DNA of 5,820 bases from Clostridiales bacterium (GTDB lineage: Bacteria; Bacillota; Clostridia; Saccharofermentanales; UBA5734). Made by a program: the position numbers and the translations under genes. The stretch lies in contig DOFA01000165.1 in NCBI GenBank assembly GCA_003532195.1, forward strand, positions 347-6,166, read 5' to 3'. Below the pieces are notes generated by a model. That model was not told where the DNA came from. It saw only the letters and a list, made by a program, of their open reading frames with translations, and made no database searches. Positions 1 through 5,471 of this stretch are shown piece after piece; position 1 is the first letter of the stretch; each line of letters starts with the position of its first letter.

Positions 1-333
1 GGCGAAGGCCATAAGCGGGCTTCGCTGGCACTGGACATGTTCAAGTACCAGTGCCGTAAATTTATCGGCGCTTATGCCGCGGCCATGGGCGGTGTGGACG
101 CCCTGGTCTTCACGGCCGGCATAGCGGAAAACACGGCGGACATCCGCCTCGGCGCCTGCGAAGGCCTCGGCTATATGGGCATCCAGATCGACCCGTACAA
201 AAATGTGGCGATCCGGGCACGCGAAGCGGTGGTTTCCACCGATGATTCACCGGTTAAGGTTCTGGTCGTGCCGACCAACGAAGAATTGGCCATCGCCCAG
301 GAAACGGCCCGGATCTGCGGCGCCAGATTCTAA
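1..333 (+). CDS. ackA: Acetate kinase, C-terminal part (5' end outside window)
   Basis: Acetate kinase interconverts acetate plus ATP and acetyl phosphate plus ADP in the cytoplasm. With phosphotransacetylase it forms the acetate/ATP-yielding branch of fermentation. The frame is open from base 1 and gives 110 residues before the TAA stop, roughly the last quarter of a usual protein of about 400 residues. The recognisable motif is VFTAGIAENT (about bases 103-132), matching the family FTAGIGEN signature of the ASKHA sugar-kinase/Hsp70/actin fold. It is followed by the expected GACEGLGYMGI and by VLVVPTNEELAIA near the C-terminus. The second Gly of the signature is Ala here. The N-terminal half with the other active-site residues is not visible, so a butyrate or propionate kinase relative cannot be excluded, but the PTNEEL ending favours AckA. 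No separate terminator lies between its stop and the proS promoter. Confidence 0.93.
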   Translation, partial: GEGHKRASLALDMFKYQCRKFIGAYAAAMGGVDALVFTAGIAENTADIRLGACEGLGYMGIQIDPYKNVAIRAREAVVSTDDSPVKVLVVPTNEELAIAQETARICGARF

Positions 334-339
334 GCCGGC

Positions 340-368
340 TTGACAAGCGGAGCGGCGGCCGATATACT
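340..368 (+). promoter_or_regulatory. Sigma-A promoter of the T-box-proS transcript
   Basis: A perfect -35 hexamer TTGACA (340-345) is followed after exactly 17 bp by TATACT (363-368), which differs from the -10 consensus at one position. Transcription would start at about 375-376, just ahead of the T-box Stem I region. The -35 box begins only seven bases after the ackA stop codon, so proS has its own promoter despite tight packing. Confidence 0.82.
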
Positions 369-375
369 GCACCCT

Positions 376-622
376 AATAGAATGTTCGAGCGACCTGTGA
401 AGGAAATGTGGCCTGATTGCTGTTTCAGAGAGCGGATGTCTGATGCGAATCCGCACAGCCGGTCCGGCCGTCCCGCTCCCGAGGTTCTGCCGCGAGGCAG
501 CCGGCTGGCCCCGATATCGGCTTGACAAGAGGATGCCTGCGGGCATCAATCCGGGTGGTACCGCCGATTTGACCGAACAGTCAGAATTCGTCCCGGCAGT
601 TTTATACTGCCGGGATTTTTTT
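376..622 (+). promoter_or_regulatory. T-box riboswitch (tRNA-Pro sensing) controlling proS
   Basis: A T-box leader binds its cognate tRNA and, when the tRNA is uncharged, favours an antiterminator over a terminator. The T-box sequence CGGGTGGTACCGC is at 552-564. Its TGGT (556-559) would pair with an ACCA tRNA end, fitting the A73 discriminator usual for bacterial tRNA-Pro. CCGGG (551-555) can pair with CCCGG (592-596) to form the antiterminator, competing with the terminator. In upper Stem I, GCTGT (419-423) pairs with ACAGC (455-459) around a TTCAGAGA internal loop, and GCGGAT (432-437) pairs with ATCCGC (449-454) to close the apical loop. A hairpin with GNRA loop GCGA follows at 487-500, and a Stem III-like hairpin at 532-547 (GATGCC/GGCATC). 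Lower Stem I is less clear. CCC at 472-474 and CCC/CCG at 478-481 are candidate proline specifiers on its 3' strand, beside a possible GA kink-turn at 481-482. The T-box class is seen directly; proline specificity rests mainly on the downstream gene. Confidence 0.93.
591..622 (+). terminator. Regulated intrinsic terminator of the proS T-box
   Basis: A perfect 10-bp stem is formed by TCCCGGCAGT (591-600) and ACTGCCGGGA (606-615), with loop TTTAT and seven T residues (616-622). Its 5' arm contains the CCCGG that the antiterminator needs, so the two structures are mutually exclusive. Because no other terminator follows ackA, it may also end ackA read-through transcripts. Confidence 0.93.
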
Positions 623-637
623 CGCGATAAGGATCGC

Positions 638-645
638 AAGGGGGA
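638..645 (+). promoter_or_regulatory. Ribosome binding site of proS
   Basis: AAGGGGGA lies seven bases before the ATG at 653 and decides the start. The frame is open back to an ATG at 443, but that upstream stretch is T-box RNA and terminator, not protein. Confidence 0.85.
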
Positions 646-652
646 TATAGAA

Positions 653-2089
653 ATGGCTGAAAAAGAAAAACGAGTTGAAGCAATCACAGCAATGGACCAG
701 GACTTCACCCAGTGGTACACCGATGTGGTTCTCAAAGCCGAACTGATCGACTATTCGGCGGTCAAGGGCTGCATGATCCTGAGGCCTTATGGCTTTGCAA
801 TCTGGGAAAACATCCAGAGCAACCTGGACCGGCAGTTCAAGGCGACCGGGCATGAAAACGTCGCGATGCCGATGTTCATCCCCGAGAGCTTGCTGCAGAA
901 GGAAAAAGACCATGTTGCCGGTTTCGCGCCGGAAGTGGCCTGGGTCACCCAGGGCGGCAATGAACAGCTGACTGAAAGGCTTTGCGTGCGGCCGACCTCT
1001 GAGACCTTGTTCTGCGACCATTACGCCCGCATCATCCAATCCTGGCGGGATCTGCCCAAGCTTTACAACCAATGGGTGTCCGTGGTCCGCTGGGAAAAGA
1101 CCACGCGGCCGTTCCTGCGCTCCACCGAGTTTTACTGGCAGGAAGGCCATACGGCCCATGCCACCGCAGCGGAGGCCAATGAAGAAACCCTGCGCATGCT
1201 GGGCATATACGCTGATTTTTATCGCGATTATCTGGCCATTCCGGTTATTCCCGGCCAGAAGACCGAGAAAGAAAAATTCGCAGGCGCGGTCAGCACCTAT
1301 ACCATCGAGGCGATGATGCACGATGGTAAAGCCCTGCAATCCGCGACCAGCCATTATTTCGGCGACGGTTTCGCCCGGGCGTTCAACATTCAATATACTG
1401 ACCGCAGCAACCAGCTGCAGTATGTGCACCAGACGTCGTGGGGGCTGTCCACCCGTTCGGTCGGCGCCATCATCATGGTTCATGGCGATGACAGCGGCTT
1501 GGTCCTGCCGCCGCGCGTCGCGCCGATCCAGATTGCCGTGATCCCTATCGCCGCGCATAAGCCCGGCGTGCTTGAGAAAGCCACAGCGATCGCCAATCAG
1601 CTGAGCCAGTGCTTCCGGGTCAAGCTGGACACCTCTGATAAGCAGCCAGGCTGGAAATTCAGCGAATATGAAATGAAGGGCGTGCCGCTGCGTCTCGAAG
1701 TCGGCCCGCGCGACCTGGAAAACAACCAGGCGCTGGCAGTCCGGCGCGATACCGGAGCCAAACAGGCCGTATCGCTGGACGGACTGGCCGATTCCCTGCA
1801 AGTCCTGCTGGACGAGATACACGACAATCTCTACACGCGGGCCCTGCAAAATCGTGACAGCCGGATCTACCAGGCTGCCGACTGGGATGAATTCACCGGC
1901 CTGATCGCCGGCAAACCGGGTTTCGTCAAGGCGATGTGGTGCGGCGATCCGGCTTGCGAGGCCAAGATCAAAGACGAGACCGGGGCGACTTCCCGCTGCC
2001 TGCCTTTTGACCAGACGCCGGTTGCGGAACATTGCGTCTGCTGCGGCCGCCCGGCCGAACACCTGGTGATCTGGGGCAAAGCATACTGA
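653..2089 (+). CDS. proS: Proline--tRNA ligase, archaeal/eukaryote-like (type 3) class
   Basis: ProRS charges tRNA-Pro with proline using ATP in the cytoplasm. The 478-residue product has the class II order. Motif 1 is about residues 37-55 (VKGCMILRPYGFAIWENI). The proline/ATP region VRPTSET is at 112-118. Motif 2 is at 146-167 (RWEKTTRPFLRSTEFYWQEG), and motif 3 at 277-288 (HGDDSGLVLPPR). An HGTP anticodon-binding domain spans about 293-395. The C-terminal domain carries Cys430, Cys435, Cys461 and Cys464, the likely zinc ligands, and ends in the typical terminal Tyr (KAY). Length and layout match the short type without the inserted editing domain between motifs 2 and 3, so this protein is not expected to hydrolyse mischarged Ala-tRNA-Pro itself. 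This type is known from archaea, eukaryotes and a subset of bacteria including Clostridia. The start at 653 is set by the AAGGGGGA site. Expression should be induced by proline starvation through the T-box. Confidence 0.97.
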   Translation: MAEKEKRVEAITAMDQDFTQWYTDVVLKAELIDYSAVKGCMILRPYGFAIWENIQSNLDRQFKATGHENVAMPMFIPESLLQKEKDHVAGFAPEVAWVTQGGNEQLTERLCVRPTSETLFCDHYARIIQSWRDLPKLYNQWVSVVRWEKTTRPFLRSTEFYWQEGHTAHATAAEANEETLRMLGIYADFYRDYLAIPVIPGQKTEKEKFAGAVSTYTIEAMMHDGKALQSATSHYFGDGFARAFNIQYTDRSNQLQYVHQTSWGLSTRSVGAIIMVHGDDSGLVLPPRVAPIQIAVIPIAAHKPGVLEKATAIANQLSQCFRVKLDTSDKQPGWKFSEYEMKGVPLRLEVGPRDLENNQALAVRRDTGAKQAVSLDGLADSLQVLLDEIHDNLYTRALQNRDSRIYQAADWDEFTGLIAGKPGFVKAMWCGDPACEAKIKDETGATSRCLPFDQTPVAEHCVCCGRPAEHLVIWGKAY

Positions 2090-2146
2090 CTAACTGCGGA
2101 TTCGCCGTAAAAGGCAGGGGATCTTGCCGGAGAAGTTTTCCAGTAT

Positions 2147-3181
2147 TTAGTCAAACTCGACGGACGAAGGTGACTGACCGGGTTCCGGCCAATCAAAGTC
2201 AGGTTCAACCGTAAAAACCCGCCCGGCCAGGTAAGCCAGGAGACCCTGGCTCGCCGCGGCAAAATGAAGTTGGGTCGCATAGAGCTGCTGGCGGCGCAAA
2301 GGGCCGGACCGGCCGCGGATACGGCGGTTGAGTTTGTTGCGGCCATACTTGCCGTCGCCGAGCAGGGGATGGCCGATGTGGGCCAAATGAGCCCGGATCT
2401 GGTGGGTCCGGCCTGAGACCAGCTCGACTTCCAGTTCAGCTACCTCTTCACCCTCGGGCCCGGCGCCGGGATATACCCGGATCACCCGGTAACGGGTGAC
2501 AATCGGCAGGTCGCCGGACTGCTTCTGATCATGGATATAGACTTCACTCCGGGCTGCGACCTTCTCCAGCCAGGCGGTTAATTCATATCTCAGGCAGCCG
2601 TCCAGGCAAACCACAGGCTGACCCTGATCCGGACGGCCAAGGGTCAGGCAGCGGTAACGCTTGATGATTCTGCCGCTCTGCATGAGTTCCCGGACGGCTG
2701 CCAAGGCCGCCGGCCGGCGGGACAGCAGCAGCAGGCCGCCGGTCTGGCGGTCCAGACGATGGCAGAGCTCGAGCCCGGGTTCGCGCAGATCCTGCCGGGC
2801 CCGGTCCAGGAGGGTTGGCTCCTGCGGCTTTCCGCCGCTTCCGGCGGCTGCCTGGACAGAGATGCCGGGTTTTTTACAGACAAGAACCAGCAGAGGATCC
2901 TGATATATTATCGTATAAAATTCAGAGGGATCCGGCGTCGCCGGGAATGATCCGGCCGGAACCGCCGCGCTGCCAGCCAGAATCTCATCATTAAGAAAAA
3001 GCGTTATGGTGTCGCCGGCCGCTATCGTGCAGTCCTGATGCTGCCGCCGGCCATTGACCCGGATATCACGGCGGCGCAGCGCCTGGTAAAGGCGGCCCGC
3101 GGTCAGGCCCGGGTAATGGCTGAGCACGACTCGCACCAGGCTTTTGCCATCGGCGCCGGCATCGGCAAGAAAAGATTGCAT
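2147..3181 (-). CDS. RluA-family RNA pseudouridine synthase with S4 domain
   Basis: This enzyme isomerises uridine to pseudouridine in RNA, most often 23S rRNA for S4-bearing members (RluC/RluD type). The 344-residue product begins with an S4 RNA-binding segment at about residues 14-60 (LTAGRLYQALRRRDIRVNG). The catalytic domain follows. It has motif I KPGISVQ (104-110), motif II HRLDRQTGG (141-149) with the catalytic aspartate Asp144, and the conserved SGRTHQIRAHLAHIGHPLLG block (256-275) followed by DGKYG. Motif II has Gly where many members have Ser (HRLDxxTSG). The length is ordinary for the RluC/RluD subgroup. The target uridine cannot be assigned, so no gene symbol is given. An AGGCGG-like site (3191-3196) lies nine bases before the start, and a near-consensus promoter lies upstream. 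It is convergent with proS, with a 57-bp gap between stops. A role in tRNA modification is possible but less typical with an S4 domain. Confidence 0.93.
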   Translation of the reverse strand: MQSFLADAGADGKSLVRVVLSHYPGLTAGRLYQALRRRDIRVNGRRQHQDCTIAAGDTITLFLNDEILAGSAAVPAGSFPATPDPSEFYTIIYQDPLLVLVCKKPGISVQAAAGSGGKPQEPTLLDRARQDLREPGLELCHRLDRQTGGLLLLSRRPAALAAVRELMQSGRIIKRYRCLTLGRPDQGQPVVCLDGCLRYELTAWLEKVAARSEVYIHDQKQSGDLPIVTRYRVIRVYPGAGPEGEEVAELEVELVSGRTHQIRAHLAHIGHPLLGDGKYGRNKLNRRIRGRSGPLRRQQLYATQLHFAAASQGLLAYLAGRVFTVEPDFDWPEPGQSPSSVEFD

Positions 3182-3253
3182 GGATAGCCACCGCCTTTCC
3201 GGCTGCCGGCACTGTCCTGTTGCGGCAGCGACCGGCTGACTGGCTTCAGTTGG

Positions 3254-3282
3254 ATTATCCGGCGTTCCGGGTGGCCTGTCAA
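3254..3282 (-). promoter_or_regulatory. Sigma-A promoter of the pseudouridine synthase gene
   Basis: On the minus strand TTGACA (3282 down to 3277) is followed after 17 bp by GATAAT (3259 down to 3254), one mismatch from TATAAT. Transcription would begin near 3247, giving a leader of about 65 nt before the ATG at 3181-3179. Confidence 0.75.
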
Positions 3283-3307
3283 GAACTTCCGGGGGTTTCC
3301 GATGGCT

Positions 3308-3341
3308 TCCGGTTTCCCGGTCCGGTTTCCCGGTCCGGTTT
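3308..3341. repeat. 13-bp tandem repeat between divergent promoters
   Basis: The unit TCCGGTTTCCCGG occurs exactly at 3308-3320 and 3321-3333, and its first eight bases recur at 3334-3341. The array ends three bases before the ddl -35 box. Related TTCCGG hexamers occur nearby at 3197-3202, 3265-3270, 3287-3292 and 3307-3312. It could be a protein-binding site for a regulator, or simply slippage in GC-rich spacer DNA; nothing in the sequence decides between these. Confidence 0.8.
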
Positions 3342-3344
3342 TTC

Positions 3345-3374
3345 TTGACCTTGGGGAATCACTTGCGCTAAACT
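3345..3374 (+). promoter_or_regulatory. Sigma-A promoter of the ddl-murI operon
   Basis: TTGACC (3345-3350), five of six matches to the -35 consensus, is followed after 18 bp by TAAACT (3369-3374). Transcription would start at about 3381, leaving roughly 100 nt of leader. It is the best promoter match upstream of ddl. A second TTGACA at 3449-3454 lacks a -10 element. Confidence 0.68.
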
Positions 3375-3482
3375 GATGACAGGTGCGCGGCCGGGCCAGA
3401 TTTCGGAGCTATCGGCAAAGGATCGGCGGCCGTCGGATCTTTGTTTATTTGACAAAATGATTGAACTGAAAGGTAACCGGTC

Positions 3483-4586
3483 ATGAAAAAAACGATTCTG
3501 GTTCTGTTTGGCGGCGTATCGACCGAATATCTGATTTCGTTGCGCTCAGCCTTCAATATCATCGGCGGCCTGCGGCAGGCAGGCTTCAACCTGGTGCGGG
3601 TCGGCATTTCCCCGCAAGGGGAGTGGCTGCGCTTCGACGGCTCGGACGAAGACATCCTTCAGGACAAGTGGCAGGAACAGGCGCGGGCTGCGGCTGATGC
3701 CGCCAAAACCTCTGCCGCCAGCCCGATTCGCTCCCCGCGCGATTTTATTGGCAGCCTTTGCGGGTGCCTTCCCGACTGCATTTTCCCGGCCGTGCACGGG
3801 ATCAACTGCGAAGATGGCTCCCTGCAGGGTTTCCTGACTCTGGCCGGCATTCCTTATGTCGGTTGCTCAGTCCTTGCTTCCGCTGCCTGCATGGATAAAC
3901 TGCATGCGAAAATGATCTTTAAATATGCCCGGCTCCCCCAGTGCCGTTTTATCACCGTCCAACGCGCCGACATCCTGCGCGATCCGGGAACCGTCGCCGA
4001 CCGGGCGGCCGCGGCGGTTGGGTATCCCTGTTTCCTGAAACCTTGCAATAGCGGGTCGTCGGTCGGCACCAGCCGGGCAGCCGACCGTGAGACGCTGATC
4101 GCCGCCCTGCAGGAAGCGTGCCGGTTTGACCGGACCGTCCTGGTTGAGGAGTTTATCCGGGGCCGCGAAATCGAAGTGGCGGTTCTCGGCAATGAGAAGC
4201 CGCGCGCCGCGGCGATCGGTGAAGTCGCGACCAGCGGCCAGGTGGAATATTACGACTACCAGGCGAAATACTTTCTTGCCGACGGTGCGGCTGTCATAAT
4301 TCCCGCCGACCTGGAGCCGGCTTTGGCCGCCCGCATCCGCCGGACAGCCATCAAAGCATACAAGGCCCTGGGCTGCGCCGGGCTGGCACGGGTTGATTTC
4401 TTCCTGCGCCGCGCGGACGGACGGCTCCTGATCAACGAAATCAACACGCTGCCGGGCTTCACGTCGATCAGCGTGTATCCGAAGGCGTTTGCCGCTTCCG
4501 GACTGCCGATCGACAAACTGGTCCGCCGCTTGTACCGGCTGGCAATCGATGATTTCCAGGCCAGATCCCGTAAGGAACTGATATGA
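3483..4586 (+). CDS. ddl: D-alanine--D-alanine ligase
   Basis: Ddl joins two D-alanines with ATP to form the dipeptide that MurF adds to the peptidoglycan precursor; it is cytoplasmic. The 367-residue product has the ATP-grasp layout. The N-terminal LFGGVSTEYLISLRSA (8-23) contains the catalytic-type Glu15. VHGINCEDGSLQG (104-116) comes next, then MDK (137-139) before the central domain. The glycine-rich loop KPCNSGSSVG is at 186-195. YYDYQAKY (256-263) lies in the omega loop, whose Tyr favours D-Ala over D-Lac as second substrate. RVDFF is at 303-307, and INEINTLPGFT (317-327) supplies the metal ligands Glu319 and Asn321. Two positions are odd: Cys109 replaces the usual Gly of the GEDG motif, and LIS replaces the usual xVS after Glu15-Tyr. 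The GEWLRF...ILQDKW stretch (46-63) resembles VanG-like ligases, so D-Ala-D-Ser activity is a remote alternative; no vanT/vanXY-like neighbours are present. A GAAAGG site (3468-3473) precedes the ATG by nine bases. Confidence 0.94.
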   Translation: MKKTILVLFGGVSTEYLISLRSAFNIIGGLRQAGFNLVRVGISPQGEWLRFDGSDEDILQDKWQEQARAAADAAKTSAASPIRSPRDFIGSLCGCLPDCIFPAVHGINCEDGSLQGFLTLAGIPYVGCSVLASAACMDKLHAKMIFKYARLPQCRFITVQRADILRDPGTVADRAAAAVGYPCFLKPCNSGSSVGTSRAADRETLIAALQEACRFDRTVLVEEFIRGREIEVAVLGNEKPRAAAIGEVATSGQVEYYDYQAKYFLADGAAVIIPADLEPALAARIRRTAIKAYKALGCAGLARVDFFLRRADGRLLINEINTLPGFTSISVYPKAFAASGLPIDKLVRRLYRLAIDDFQARSRKELI

Positions 4587-5443
4587 GTCCGGCTGCTCAA
4601 ACAAACCTGGCCCTGGACATGGGATCGTCCCCGGATCGGCCGATCGGTGTTTTTGACTCCGGCTTGGGCGGCCTGACAGTCCTCAAGGAGATCATCAACC
4701 TCTTGCCGGGGGAAAACACCATCTATTTCGGCGACTCCGGCCGGGCTCCGTACGGCAGCAAGTCGCCGGAAACCATCGGCCGGTTCTCGCAGCAGATCGT
4801 CCGGTTTCTCCAGCGGCAACAGGTCAAGATCATTGTCATCGCCTGCAATACGGCCAGCGCCTGCGCCTATGACCTGGTACGGAACACCGCCGGCGTCCCG
4901 GTAATCGAAGTCGTCGCGCCGGGCGCCGCCGCCGCCGCCCGGATCACCCGCAACGGCCGGATCGGTGTCATCGGAACGCGCAGCACGGTCGAAAGCGGCG
5001 TCTACATCCGGGCGATCCGCCAATCAGCCGGCCGTCCGGTCGAGATTTTGCAGCAGGCCTGCCCGCTCTTCGTCAGCCTCGCCGAAGAGGGCTGGTGGGA
5101 CAATAGCATCACGCGTCAGATCGCCGAAACCTACCTGGCCGATATGCGATCGAGCCAGATCGACACCCTGATGCTGGGCTGCACACATTACCCGTTGCTC
5201 AGCACGGTCATCTCCGAGACCATGGGCCCGTCTGTGCGCCTGGTGAACGCCGGCGGGCGGGTCGCCGCCCAGGTTCGCCAGACCCTGCTCGACCGGGGCA
5301 TTCTCAACGAAACAGCGACGCCCGGCTGGCACCGTTATTATACCAGCGACAGCGTCAGCCGGTTTGAAAAACTCGGCGGCGCCTTTCTCGGCGAAACCAT
5401 CGATGGCGCCTGCCAGGTCGATATCGAACAAGACTCAGTCTGA
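4583..5443 (+). CDS. murI: Glutamate racemase
   Basis: MurI converts L-glutamate to D-glutamate, the substrate of MurD in peptidoglycan synthesis, by a cofactor-independent two-cysteine mechanism in the cytoplasm. The 286-residue product contains IGVFDSGLGGLTV (21-33), YFGDSGRAPYG (48-58) and ACNTASA (87-93) with Cys88. GCTHYPLL (199-206) carries Cys200 and His202. Both catalytic cysteines and the substrate-binding Asp25-Ser26 are present, and the 112-residue spacing between the cysteines is normal. About 20 residues precede the core, a slightly long N-terminus. The start at 4583 is supported by AAGGA (4572-4576) six bases upstream. It overlaps the ddl stop as ATGA, which points to translational coupling with ddl. 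An in-frame ATG at 4619 has no ribosome binding site. Pairing with ddl makes the cell-wall role more secure than a general Asp/Glu racemase. Confidence 0.96.
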   Translation: MSPAAQTNLALDMGSSPDRPIGVFDSGLGGLTVLKEIINLLPGENTIYFGDSGRAPYGSKSPETIGRFSQQIVRFLQRQQVKIIVIACNTASACAYDLVRNTAGVPVIEVVAPGAAAAARITRNGRIGVIGTRSTVESGVYIRAIRQSAGRPVEILQQACPLFVSLAEEGWWDNSITRQIAETYLADMRSSQIDTLMLGCTHYPLLSTVISETMGPSVRLVNAGGRVAAQVRQTLLDRGILNETATPGWHRYYTSDSVSRFEKLGGAFLGETIDGACQVDIEQDSV

Positions 5444-5471
5444 TACGTCTAAATAAAGGGGAACAGAAGGC

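Larger units (their letters stand above)
3182..3482. other. Divergent intergenic region between pseudouridine synthase and ddl
   Basis: This 301-bp gap holds no convincing ORF. From left to right it contains the short leader of the minus-strand synthase, its promoter (3254-3282), a 13-bp tandem repeat (3308-3341), the ddl promoter (3345-3374) and a ddl leader of about 100 nt. The leader contains an imperfect hairpin (3418-3442) with a T-rich tail. I recognise no known riboswitch class in the leader. Confidence 0.8.

Noticed and set aside
511..520. Palindrome CCGATATCGG as an operator
   Set aside because: It lies inside the T-box leader between the hairpins, where AGCCG (499-503) can also pair with CGGCT (518-522), so RNA structure explains it better than a protein-binding site.
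443..652. In-frame 70-residue N-terminal extension of ProS
   Set aside because: It is encoded by the T-box Stem I, antiterminator and terminator, resembles no ProRS domain, and a strong ribosome binding site precedes the ATG at 653.
602..2062. Long minus-strand open frame opposite proS (486 residues)
   Set aside because: It is a shadow of the proS codon pattern in GC-rich DNA, has no recognisable domain, and proS on the other strand is unambiguous.
2113..2128. Hairpin GGCAGG/CTTGCC in the 57-bp gap between the convergent proS and synthase stops
   Set aside because: On the plus strand the stem pairs with one G-U but lacks a T-run; on the minus strand TTTT follows but the stem has an A-C mismatch. 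It is too weak to call a terminator in either direction.
3308..3341. Possible CRISPR-like array
   Set aside because: The 13-bp units abut directly without spacers and only two are complete; it is a short tandem repeat.
3449..3454. Second TTGACA close to the ddl start as an additional promoter
   Set aside because: No -10-like hexamer occurs 16-18 bp downstream, where the ribosome binding site lies instead.
4619..4621. Internal ATG as the true murI start, removing 12 residues
   Set aside because: No ribosome binding site precedes it, whereas AAGGA precedes the ATG at 4583 by six bases and the ATGA overlap with ddl is typical of coupled genes.
4256..5023. Minus-strand open frame spanning the ddl-murI junction
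   Set aside because: It overlaps two well-supported genes on the other strand, shows no domain and no ribosome binding site worth noting, and is explained by their GC-rich codon usage.
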